Part shown: piece after piece, positions 1-4,999 of the stretch | Numbering within the stretch: position 1 is the first letter of the stretch | Layout: each line of letters opens with the position of its first letter | NCBI GenBank assembly: GCA_002254405.1 | Contig: NJDH01000030.1 | Coordinates: forward strand, 1 to 9,374 | Origin: Candidatus Altarchaeales archaeon ex4484_96 | GTDB taxonomy: Archaea > Altiarchaeota > Altiarchaeia > IMC4 > QMZM01 | DNA length: 9,374 nucleotides | Direction of reading: 5' to 3' | Notes under the pieces: model-generated | Databases searched by the model: none | Told to the model about the DNA's origin: nothing | Seen by the model: the letters and a program-made list of their open reading frames with translations, nothing else | Translations under genes and position numbers: made by a program

Positions 1-165
1 ATGCAACACCTACGCAAACTCAGAGACATCTTTGAGAAACACAAAATACCCGCCGAATACTACCAAGATTTCAAAAGAGATGTGTCAGATAACGTCAAAT
101 GGCTTGAAGATGCACTATACGAATACCTTACTGAGGAAGAAATAGGATATGAAGAGGAGTGGTAA
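1..165 (+). CDS. Small acidic protein of unknown function, possibly 5'-truncated
   Basis: The frame is open from the first base, an ATG, to TAA at 163-165, giving 54 residues. Because the window begins exactly there, it cannot be told whether this ATG is the true start or an internal Met of a longer protein. The N-terminal third is basic (HLRKLRDIFEKHKI). The C-terminus is strongly acidic and helical, ending in TEEEIGYEEEW. No known family is recognised. The next gene starts 2 bases after the stop, and its ribosome-binding site (GAGGAGTGG, about 153-161) lies inside this gene, so the two are translationally linked. The gene is probably real because of this coupling. Its function is unknown. 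Confidence 0.6.
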   Translation: MQHLRKLRDIFEKHKIPAEYYQDFKRDVSDNVKWLEDALYEYLTEEEIGYEEEW

Positions 166-167
166 AA

Positions 168-311
168 ATGATAGTCAAAATAATCCGCATAATCGTCTTA
201 GGCGTCTGCATAGTGCTATTAGTCTACGTTATACGGGGATTTATCGCCGATGTCAAGAAAAGGTTGAGGGATATAGTGTTTAAAAAGAAAAAGGGGGGAG
301 AAAACGAATGA
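168..311 (+). CDS. Single-span small membrane protein (47 aa)
   Basis: ATG at 168 follows GAGGAGTGG, and the stop TGA at 309-311 overlaps the next ATG (ATGA at 308-311). The protein has one clear membrane span at about residues 4-27 (IIRIIVLGVCIVLLVYVIRG). A strongly basic tail follows (DVKKRLRDIVFKKKKGG), so by the positive-inside rule the C-terminus is likely cytoplasmic. No family can be named. It is the second gene of an overlapping operon that ends with a caspase-like peptidase, so it may be a membrane partner of that operon. That role is inferred from position only. Confidence 0.7.
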   Translation: MIVKIIRIIVLGVCIVLLVYVIRGFIADVKKRLRDIVFKKKKGGENE

Positions 312-565
312 CCACAGTATTTTTTAGCGATGATGACGTTATAAAGCTTCATAGCTGGTGGATAAATAACTGTCTTTCAGACGATGAGCGTAAAGCCAAA
401 ACCGTATTGCTCATAGACGGCGAAATAATTGAAATTACCCTAGAGGACGAACAAAAACACATGAAAGCAAAAACCAAAATCGGCGAAAAACTATTAAAAA
501 TCTATCGCAACTACTTTACATACAAGCTAGAGCGTGGTGAATTAAAGTGGCCCTTAGAATATTAG
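308..565 (+). CDS. Unknown 85-aa protein
   Basis: The ATG at 308 overlaps the preceding stop and is preceded by a strong GGGGGGAG ribosome-binding site at about 293-300. The protein starts with an acidic stretch (SDDD, residues 7-10) and a WW pair (17-18). A beta-hairpin-like segment follows (TVLLIDGEIIEITL, about 32-45). The C-terminal half is basic and helical (KAKTKIGEKLLKIYRNYF, about 53-70). There is no membrane segment and no recognised domain. Its last 19 bases overlap the start of the peptidase gene, which suggests coupled translation and similar amounts of the two proteins. A role as cofactor or inhibitor of the peptidase is possible but untested. Confidence 0.7.
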   Translation: MTTVFFSDDDVIKLHSWWINNCLSDDERKAKTVLLIDGEIIEITLEDEQKHMKAKTKIGEKLLKIYRNYFTYKLERGELKWPLEY

Positions 566-1317
566 TAATAAGAAGCGATTGGGAGACAGCCACGCATTGG
601 GGGGCTGAATGGTTCAAAAGAAACGTGGTTGAGCCTGCAAAACAAAACGGCTTTGATGTCATAGACCTTCATGCTGAAAAAGCAACAAAAACTGAAGTAA
701 TGCGGGCGATAAGGGAGAAAAACCCTAGATATGTTGCGGGGATAGGACATGGGAATAAACACCTATTTACGGGGCAAAATGGTAAAACAATATTTATAAT
801 TGATGATAAAGATACCTGTGAAGCATCAGAAAATCGCATAATCCACTTATTAAGTTGCATAACCGCCGTAGAATTAGGGCCGTATATGGTAGACTGTGGG
901 GCTGACGCCTATTTGGGCTATAACGATGTCTTTGGATTCAAGATAGACGAAAACGATTTCCCAAACAAATACGCAACTCCGTTTTTTGACTCAGATACGG
1001 CGATAGACAGGGCGTTTTTTGCTGGAAAAACCGCAAAACAAGCCTATCAGGATGCAATAGACAGGTTCAACTATTGGCTTGAACATGCTCCAGAGGTATG
1101 TAAGCCCTTACTACTGCATGACAGAAACGCATTAACGCTACTTGGCGATGAAAACGCCAAAATCACCGTTAGCACAAAAATAGAAGGCGAAATCGGGGCA
1201 ATAGGCGAAGTAAAAGTTAAAATACCGCTATGGCGGAAAATACTAAACGCAATAATCACAATACTCAAAAAAATATGGGAATGGCTTAGAGAAATCCTAG
1301 AATCCTATTCTATGTAG
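547..1317 (+). CDS. Caspase/gingipain-like (clan CD) cysteine peptidase with hydrophobic C-terminal tail
   Basis: Start is GTG at 547, 6 bases after GGTGA, with no other start nearby; the product has 256 residues. The alternating strand-helix pattern and two catalytic blocks match clan CD peptidases. A hydrophobic strand ends in His68 (YVAGIGHGN), and another ends in Cys104 (RIIHLLSCITA). These are followed by GADAYLGYNDVFGF (118-131) and a GKTAKQAYQDA stretch typical of C25-like and CHAT-like proteins. The core ends near residue 205. Residues 227-256 form a hydrophobic and amphipathic Trp-rich segment (LNAIITILKKIWEWLREIL) that could hold the enzyme at a membrane. No signal peptide is seen. 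It ends an operon that includes a one-span membrane protein. The fold and His/Cys dyad are read from sequence. Substrate and role (egress, virion maturation, host death pathways) are unknown. Confidence 0.8.
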   Translation: MALRILVIRSDWETATHWGAEWFKRNVVEPAKQNGFDVIDLHAEKATKTEVMRAIREKNPRYVAGIGHGNKHLFTGQNGKTIFIIDDKDTCEASENRIIHLLSCITAVELGPYMVDCGADAYLGYNDVFGFKIDENDFPNKYATPFFDSDTAIDRAFFAGKTAKQAYQDAIDRFNYWLEHAPEVCKPLLLHDRNALTLLGDENAKITVSTKIEGEIGAIGEVKVKIPLWRKILNAIITILKKIWEWLREILESYSM

Positions 1318-1469
1318 TGGTCTACCATGTAGAGAACCCAGCCACAAAGCACTAGAATGCCACCAGCCACTATTTCTCCACCTTTTAGCATCGAAACGCC
1401 CACAGCTATCAAAGCGGTCGCAATTGTGTCTTTAACCGCTATCCCTGACGCCTTCTTGAGGCTGACCAT
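1305..1469 (-). CDS. Small two-span membrane protein (54 aa), convergent with the peptidase gene
   Basis: This is the only good frame in the stretch between the peptidase and the capsid candidate. It encodes two hydrophobic segments, about residues 10-25 (DTIATALIAVGVSMLK) and 28-50 (EIVAGGILVLCGWVLYMVDHY), joined by a Gly-Gly turn, with a basic N-terminus. I chose ATG at 1469 because GGTGG lies 6 bases upstream and an A/T box at 1502-1511 sits at a suitable distance. A TTG at 1496 would add 9 residues (starting AYREWW) but has no ribosome-binding site. The stop overlaps the end of the opposite gene by 13 bp. The size and two-span hairpin resemble holin-like or virion membrane proteins, but no family can be assigned. 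Confidence 0.55.
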   Translation of the reverse strand: MVSLKKASGIAVKDTIATALIAVGVSMLKGGEIVAGGILVLCGWVLYMVDHYIE

Positions 1470-1501
1470 AGCCGTCCACCATTCTCTGTAAGCCAAACCG
1501 A

Positions 1502-1511
1502 AATATTTAAA
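1502..1511 (-). promoter_or_regulatory. Probable TATA box for the minus-strand membrane protein gene
   Basis: Read on the minus strand this is TTTAAATATT. It lies about 33-42 bases before the ATG at 1469, which would place transcription start near 1480 with a short leader carrying GGTGG. The stretch is nearly palindromic (AATATTTAAATATT), so its strand is not certain. Confidence 0.45.
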
Positions 1512-1517
1512 TATTCC

Positions 1518-1526
1518 CTTTAAATA
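1518..1526 (+). promoter_or_regulatory. Possible distal TATA box, partly overlapped by a hairpin
   Basis: CTTTAAATA precedes the capsid-candidate gene and has the same core as the nearer box at 1558-1565. Its last three bases are the first three bases of the perfect hairpin at 1524-1546, so a protein bound to the hairpin would compete with TATA recognition. Use as a promoter is inferred. Confidence 0.35.
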
Positions 1527-1546
1527 GGGGGGAGCATCCCCCCTAT
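1524..1546. promoter_or_regulatory. Perfect 9-bp inverted repeat (G6/C6 hairpin or operator) before the capsid candidate
   Basis: Left arm ATAGGGGGG (1524-1532), 5-base spacer AGCAT, right arm CCCCCCTAT (1538-1546), with no mismatch. It lies between divergent A/T boxes in the 137-bp region separating the minus-strand membrane gene from the capsid candidate. It could be a dimeric regulator's operator or a stable stem in a long leader transcript. It is not followed by a T-tract, so it is not an ordinary terminator. Confidence 0.6.
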
Positions 1547-1557
1547 GGAGAATAATG

Positions 1558-1565
1558 CTTAAATA
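1558..1565 (+). promoter_or_regulatory. TATA box of the capsid-candidate gene
   Basis: CTTAAATA lies 42-49 bases before the ATG at 1607. Transcription would start near 1585-1590, just before the strong ribosome-binding site GGAGGG at 1591-1596. It is the best-placed promoter for this gene. Confidence 0.55.
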
Positions 1566-1606
1566 GCGTGATGGAGCCTAAAATCCTGAAGGAGGGAAAA
1601 TAGAAC

Positions 1607-2005
1607 ATGCCCAAGAAGCGTGTGGCCCTTCCAGAGCTTAACGAGAGCATATATCAGGAAAAAATGCTTAGGCTGAGGGCGGCCCTGTTAGCTCCCTTTG
1701 TAGGGCCTGAGATGGCGGGGCGTATAGCCCAACAAGTGGTAGACGACATGACCTCATCGTGGAAAGAGGGCTTTTCTAGGGTAAGGACACCATATTTCAA
1801 GGTTGCGGTGCCTATCCTTGACCGTGAAGGAATTAAAGGCGGACTGAGAGCAACATATAGGGCATTTGTAAACGAGGTAGCATCCAAAGTGTTTACAAAG
1901 GGAACGGAGACCATTGACCAAGTAATAGCAAAGTTTGTTGCTATGCATTGTGATGAGGCAATACTGAGAGAAATAGTTGAGGGTATGCAAAAGCTGTTTG
2001 CATAG
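1607..2005 (+). CDS. Candidate major capsid protein of the rudivirus (SIRV2-like, Adnaviria) type
   Basis: 132 residues, close to the roughly 134-residue rudivirus coat protein. ATG at 1607 follows GGAGGG and is the first gene after a dedicated promoter, as expected for an abundant product. The N-terminus is basic (PKKR); the rest is helical with no membrane span. Compared from memory with the SIRV2 coat protein, several positions line up in register. F31, P34, A37, I40 and V44 match F-x2-P-x2-A-x2-I-x3-V. About 45 residues after the F, GIKGGLRATYRAFVNEVA (75-92) matches the GI-x-G-x2-RA-x-Y-x6-VA pattern. In that family the helix-turn-helix dimers wrap DNA held in A-form. The match was made by eye, so a helical DNA-binding protein of another kind remains possible. 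Confidence 0.65.
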   Translation: MPKKRVALPELNESIYQEKMLRLRAALLAPFVGPEMAGRIAQQVVDDMTSSWKEGFSRVRTPYFKVAVPILDREGIKGGLRATYRAFVNEVASKVFTKGTETIDQVIAKFVAMHCDEAILREIVEGMQKLFA

Positions 2006-2034
2006 CCACACCAGAGAAACAACACAAAAAACCG

Positions 2035-2358
2035 CTACGTTCCGCTTATTGGCTTAGCTTTTCCACTCTTTATTTTTTCTAGCACTTGTTTGATGTCTCC
2101 TTCTGGCTTTTCAACCACTTCTATGCCTGCTTCCTCAATTCTAGCTTCAGGGGGTTTTTTATGATGCTCAATAATCATCTGCATAAGGTTATACCATAGG
2201 TCGTCAGGTCTACCACTTAGGGGTATTCTTGAGCCTCCAAGCATTCTTAGGGTTCTTTCAGCCTCTCTAGCAACTTTTGCGTATTCTCTGACCACTTGGA
2301 TGCATAAGCGTATATCTTCTAGCGTTAATCCGTCTAAGATTGATTTTCTTTTTGCCAT
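2035..2358 (-). CDS. Unknown 107-aa helical protein
   Basis: ATG at 2358 is chosen because it overlaps the upstream stop (TAATG) and has GAGGTG 8 bases before it. A GTG nine bases further upstream has no such site. The N-terminus is basic (MAKRKS) and is followed by a charged helix (LTLEDIRLCIQVVREYAKVAREAERTL, in two parts, about 11-37). A Gly/Pro-containing loop (GGSRIPLSGRPDD) comes next, then a helix with HHKK, and an acidic region (EARIEEAGIEVVEKPEGD) before a basic tail. No family is recognised. It is the second gene of a two-gene minus-strand operon, converging on the capsid candidate across a 29-bp gap. A nucleic-acid-binding or regulatory role is possible from its charge pattern only. 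Confidence 0.6.
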   Translation of the reverse strand: MAKRKSILDGLTLEDIRLCIQVVREYAKVAREAERTLRMLGGSRIPLSGRPDDLWYNLMQMIIEHHKKPPEARIEEAGIEVVEKPEGDIKQVLEKIKSGKAKPISGT

Positions 2359-2618
2359 TATCGCCACACCTCAATTATTAGGTATTCCCCTTCTAGGTAG
2401 GTTCTGTGGTTGCCATATTCTATTTTGCCATCTATCAGTTTCGCTACGTCTTTGAGAGGGATAAACAAATAGGCGATGTCGGGGCTTGGGTGGTAGAATT
2501 TTGGGTTTATTCCCATTTTCTTGAGTTTTTCAATGCTCCCTTTCAACCTAAACTCTAATTCACTCATGCCCTCTGTTTTTTGAGCCACAAAACGGTCTTT
2601 TCGTTTCTTTTTCGCCAT
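2358..2618 (-). CDS. Unknown 86-aa basic protein
   Basis: The frame is open much further upstream, but that part lies opposite a plus-strand gene and a promoter. I start it at ATG 2618 (GGTG 8 bases upstream); ATG 2630 would add MVLS and is the alternative. The protein opens with a lysine/arginine-rich tail (MAKKKRKDRF), then a helix (SELEFRLKGSIEKLKKMG, about 19-36). Short predicted strands follow (DIAYLFIPL, KIEYG, YLEGEYLIIEVWR). The last codons overlap the next gene by one base. A small alpha/beta nucleic-acid-binding protein would fit, but no family is recognised. Confidence 0.6.
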   Translation of the reverse strand: MAKKKRKDRFVAQKTEGMSELEFRLKGSIEKLKKMGINPKFYHPSPDIAYLFIPLKDVAKLIDGKIEYGNHRTYLEGEYLIIEVWR

Positions 2619-2676
2619 GCTCAACACCATAATGTTTTTAAGTTTGCGATGTATATATGCGTTTGGGAGAATTGCC
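2619..2676. promoter_or_regulatory. 58-bp divergent promoter region with a shared TATATAT core
   Basis: The gap between the minus-strand start at 2618 and the plus-strand start at 2677 holds one alternating core at 2652-2658 (GTATATATGC, which reads GCATATATAC on the other strand). It lies about 20-25 bases before the plus-strand ATG and 34-40 before the minus-strand ATG. It may serve both directions, so use in one direction could exclude the other. A GGGAGA ribosome-binding site (2665-2670) serves the plus gene. Confidence 0.45.
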
Positions 2677-2883
2677 ATGTCCACACCACCCAGCCTTGCC
2701 ACCATCCTAGAGAACATCCTTAACGCCATCCAAACGATTCTTGGAGAGATAGCTGAAACTATCGCTGAGAATGCTAGTGTCATCGCAACTATGATAGTGC
2801 TTGGTGGGCTGGCATTCGCCCTGATGAGGTATGGTGGCAGGCTGTTAAGGGGCGTCTCTGGCTGGTTCAGGGGGCTAATATAA
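2677..2883 (+). CDS. Small membrane protein (68 aa) with amphipathic N-terminal half
   Basis: ATG at 2677 follows GGGAGA by 6 bases. Upstream codons in the same frame belong to the promoter region and are excluded. Residues 6-32 form an amphipathic helix (LATILENILNAIQTILGEIA and onward). Residues 34-51 form one membrane span (VIATMIVLGGLAFALMRYG). The tail is basic and aromatic (GRLLRGVSGWFRGLI). No family can be named. It opens the plus-strand block leading to the large repeat protein and the fibres, so a minor virion or membrane-remodelling protein is a reasonable guess from context. Confidence 0.65.
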   Translation: MSTPPSLATILENILNAIQTILGEIAETIAENASVIATMIVLGGLAFALMRYGGRLLRGVSGWFRGLI

Positions 2884-2902
2884 GCTCCCTGAGACGACAA
2901 CC

Positions 2903-2912
2903 CTTATATTAA
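2903..2912 (+). promoter_or_regulatory. TATA box of the 2946 gene
   Basis: CTTATATTAA preceded by ACC lies 34-43 bases before the ATG at 2946. The longer stretch ACCCTTATATTAA closely resembles ACCCTTAAAAATAA before the fibre genes (around 4951-4963), suggesting a shared promoter type for virion genes. The start would fall near 2932, next to GGGGAT at 2934-2939. Confidence 0.5.
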
Positions 2913-2922
2913 GCCCCTCTCA

Positions 2923-2930
2923 TTTTTTTT
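2923..2930 (+). terminator. T8 tract, probable terminator after the 68-aa membrane protein
   Basis: Eight uninterrupted T follow a CCCCTCTCA stretch about 40 bases after the stop at 2883. Archaeal termination commonly uses such T-tracts without a strong stem. It sits between the TATA box and the start of the next gene. Confidence 0.4.
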
Positions 2931-2945
2931 CAAGGGGATTAGAAC

Positions 2946-3167
2946 ATGAGCGTGGTTGCAGGGGTAGCGGCTCAACCCGTAGTTGAGGAGTCTATTCAGG
3001 AAGCTAGAGCCGTTTTAGCGTCAGTCATATCGCAAATCATGGTTTTCTTTCGCCGTCTCATGGAATACGTCTTAAACTTTGCTCAGCAGTTTTGGACGTG
3101 GGCTGGTCAGCATCCCTTAGCCTGCATCTGCATGGTGGTCAATTTTACAATATGGAGTAGTGTTTAG
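2946..3167 (+). CDS. Small protein (73 aa) with aromatic C-terminal hydrophobic region
   Basis: ATG at 2946 follows GGGGAT by 6 bases. Residues 14-48 look helical and amphipathic (VEESIQEARAVLASVISQIM, then FFRRLMEYVLNFAQQ). The C-terminus (FWTWAGQHPLACICMVVNFTIW) is aromatic and hydrophobic and could insert in or lie on a membrane. Two Cys (residues 60 and 62) sit close together. No family is recognised. The amphipathic, Trp-rich style recalls the N-terminal half of the large protein encoded just downstream, so the two may act on the same membrane or virion site. That is an inference. Confidence 0.65.
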   Translation: MSVVAGVAAQPVVEESIQEARAVLASVISQIMVFFRRLMEYVLNFAQQFWTWAGQHPLACICMVVNFTIWSSV

Positions 3168-3178
3168 GGGGGTTTTGC

Positions 3179-3400
3179 ATGAGTCAGGCTCCAGCGGGGC
3201 TAATAAATCAGATTTTGGCAGGCACTCCGTTAGCGGGGCTTGGAATAAAGCCAGAATTGGTAGGCAAAGATATAGTGATTCGCCTAAACGAGGAGCAGTT
3301 TAAAAATATTGCCTTTGCCAAAGCTGACGAAAGAGCAAAGCAGTTAATCCAGATTAAGATACACGAGGGATATATTGAGGTCAGGATAAAGCTGTTTTAG
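3179..3400 (+). CDS. Unknown soluble 73-aa protein
   Basis: ATG at 3179 follows a GGGGGG stretch, 11 bases after the previous stop. The product is soluble. It has a Gly/Pro-rich first third (APAGLINQILAGTPLAGLGI), a strand (DIVIRLN), a short helix (EEQFKNIAFAKADERAKQLI), and two final strands (IQIKIHEGYIEVRIKLF). The overall pattern is alpha/beta with a C-terminal hairpin. No family is recognised. The stop at 3398-3400 is part of the ribosome-binding site (AGGTG) of the large gene that follows, so the two are translationally coupled and probably made together as virion components or assembly factors. Confidence 0.7.
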   Translation: MSQAPAGLINQILAGTPLAGLGIKPELVGKDIVIRLNEEQFKNIAFAKADERAKQLIQIKIHEGYIEVRIKLF

Positions 3401-3409
3401 GTGTTCACC

Positions 3410-4951
3410 ATGCCACCCACGCCCCTATTTGACCTTAGTTGGCTTTGGGATACACTAACGGGTGTTGTAGACAGGATTCAAAACTTCTTTGATAGCTTAG
3501 TTCCTCAAATGATGGAAATAACGAATACAGGTCAGGGGATTTTCCAAGGTCTGGTTCACTTTGGCTCTCAGATTTGGGATGCGATAACTAAGGGGCTTGA
3601 TGTGCTAGGTGAATGGATACAAAAAGCTTACGAATGGATACAAAAGGGCTTAGATATACTTGGTTCTTGGATAAAAGAGGCATTTAAGGCGTCTCTGGAG
3701 TGGATAGGTTCGGGGATAGCGTGGGTTGGAAATCAGATTTACAATTTTGGCTGGTGGCTGTGGAGCGGGATAGTTTGGATAGCTAAGCAGTTTTGGCGGA
3801 TGTTTGTTAATGTCGTAAACTTTATTGTGAATGTCTTTAGGGGCTTAATCACTCAGGTGGGTGAATGGTGGGATTCCGTAGCGGATTACGTAAATGCTTG
3901 GTGGACGAATCTGATGGTTAGCTTTAGGAATAAGCTGTTTTTAACGATTACGGCTGATATTTCGCTTTATCAGGGTTGGAAGGCGACAGAGCGGGTTGTT
4001 CTGGCGAAAAGCTGGAAGGATTGGGCTTATGGATTTGCGGGGCTTTTATTAGCTCCATTAACGGGGGCGATTTTCGGGGCGATTATGAATAGCTTTATTC
4101 CGTCATCTACTCATGCACCTATCGAAATTATACCCAAGTTTAGTAGGCTGTCGATAACTGCTCCTGATTTAGCGTTAGAAGTTGAGCCTTACGTGGAGCA
4201 TCCAACTGATGGAGAAGTGGGTGGTCAGCCTTGGTGGCCTCCTGAGTGGCCCACAGGTCTGATAGACCTTGAGGCTGAGATAAAAAGCAGTTATGAGTGG
4301 TCGTGGAGACCTGCAACTGCTTTACATGCTGATGTCAGTTGCTCCTATTCGCTTGTGCTTACGGGTGGCATTCTCAGGGATGCTGAGGCTAAGGCGGAAT
4401 ATTCGCTTGTGCTTACGGCTGGAATTCTCAGAGATGCTGAGGTAGGGGCTGAAGGCGAAACGCTTTTAGTTGCAGGGATAAGCAGGGAAGCGGAGATAAG
4501 CTCAAATTTTTTATATAATGTGCTAGGAATAAGCGGAGAAGCGGAGATTAGCTCAAGTTTTTTATATAGTGTAAGCCCGCCTTTCGGCGGTTTGCAGATT
4601 TTCTCTTCCTTTACGGCTCAAAACACATCTGCATCGCCTGTTTCTGAATCGGGGCAGGTTTTATCATCTTTTCTTGTTGCTATCCCGATTTTCATGGATG
4701 CTGAGGTAGGGGCTGAGTATTCGATTGTTCTTTTCCTTAGTATGACCAAAGAGGCGGAAATAACAGCGTCATATCAATACGTAGTTGTTGGATTGCTTGA
4801 AAGGGAAGCAGAAATCAAGTGCTTCTATGATTACGACATACCAAATATTGTGTATGCAGGCATATTTAGCCAATATATAGCTAGTCAGGTAGGTAAGCAG
4901 GCAACAAAACAGGCGAAAATTAGCACAGAGTATAGCGTTAGCCTAGCATAA
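3410..4951 (+). CDS. Large Trp-rich helical and beta-repeat protein, probable virion/membrane protein
   Basis: ATG at 3410 is preferred over the in-frame GTG at 3401 because GGTG at 3400-3403 sits 6 bases before it. The product has 513 residues in three parts. Residues 1-170 are amphipathic and very Trp-rich, including two 18-residue helical units, GLDVLGEWIQKAYEWIQK (62-79) and the related 80-97. Residues 206-230 are hydrophobic and Gly-rich (FAGLLLAPLTGAIFGAIMNS) and look membrane-inserting. Residues 287-513 hold about 12 short repeats of 16-20 residues, mostly built as AEI-x3-Y/F-S-x-VL followed by a G-I turn and an acidic residue. These predict paired beta strands of a solenoid or fibre. 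No signal peptide or known family is recognised. Next to fibre genes, it could be a virion end or membrane-penetration protein (inference). Confidence 0.8.
   Translation: MPPTPLFDLSWLWDTLTGVVDRIQNFFDSLVPQMMEITNTGQGIFQGLVHFGSQIWDAITKGLDVLGEWIQKAYEWIQKGLDILGSWIKEAFKASLEWIGSGIAWVGNQIYNFGWWLWSGIVWIAKQFWRMFVNVVNFIVNVFRGLITQVGEWWDSVADYVNAWWTNLMVSFRNKLFLTITADISLYQGWKATERVVLAKSWKDWAYGFAGLLLAPLTGAIFGAIMNSFIPSSTHAPIEIIPKFSRLSITAPDLALEVEPYVEHPTDGEVGGQPWWPPEWPTGLIDLEAEIKSSYEWSWRPATALHADVSCSYSLVLTGGILRDAEAKAEYSLVLTAGILRDAEVGAEGETLLVAGISREAEISSNFLYNVLGISGEAEISSSFLYSVSPPFGGLQIFSSFTAQNTSASPVSESGQVLSSFLVAIPIFMDAEVGAEYSIVLFLSMTKEAEITASYQYVVVGLLEREAEIKCFYDYDIPNIVYAGIFSQYIASQVGKQATKQAKISTEYSVSLA
4346..4442 (+). 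repeat. 54-bp tandem repeat inside the beta-repeat gene
   Basis: Two 43-base copies, at 4346-4388 and 4400-4442, differ at only 3 positions and are offset by 54 bases (18 codons). Each encodes YSLVLT-G-GILRDAE-type sequence. The close nucleotide match shows recent duplication of a protein repeat unit. Confidence 0.85.
4487..4572 (+). repeat. 51-bp tandem repeat inside the beta-repeat gene
   Basis: Two 35-base copies, at 4487-4521 and 4538-4572, differ at 3 positions and are offset by 51 bases (17 codons). They encode EAEISS-x-FLY-x-V. The unit differs in length from the 54-bp repeat just upstream, so at least two separate duplication events are recorded. Confidence 0.85.
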
Positions 4952-4953
4952 CC

Positions 4954-4963
4954 CTTAAAAATA
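4954..4963 (+). promoter_or_regulatory. TATA box of the fibre-gene operon
   Basis: CTTAAAAATA, within ACCCTTAAAAATAA, lies 37-46 bases before the ATG at 5000. The start would fall near 4985, beside the GGAGAGGGGG ribosome-binding site. T6 at 4965-4970 may end transcripts from the large upstream gene. Confidence 0.5.
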
Positions 4964-4999
4964 ATTTTTTACTCTAATTAGCTGGAGAGGGGGTTAAGC

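Noticed and set aside
1470..1496. TTG start of the minus-strand two-span protein
   Set aside because: There is no ribosome-binding site and it is too close to the A/T box. ATG 1469 has GGTGG at proper spacing.
1545..1562. Five-codon ATG frame right after the G6/C6 hairpin
   Set aside because: It is too short to support as a leader peptide. Its ATG overlaps the hairpin arm and no coding pattern can be judged.
1654..2025. Long minus-strand frames opposite the capsid candidate
   Set aside because: They are antisense to a gene with a good promoter, ribosome-binding site and family-like pattern, and their Ser/Thr/Pro-rich, low-charge composition is typical of shadow frames.
2619..2900. Upstream extension of the minus-strand 86-residue protein to 180 residues
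   Set aside because: The extension lies opposite a better-supported membrane protein gene and across the shared promoter. It has no ribosome-binding site at its start, while ATG 2618 does.
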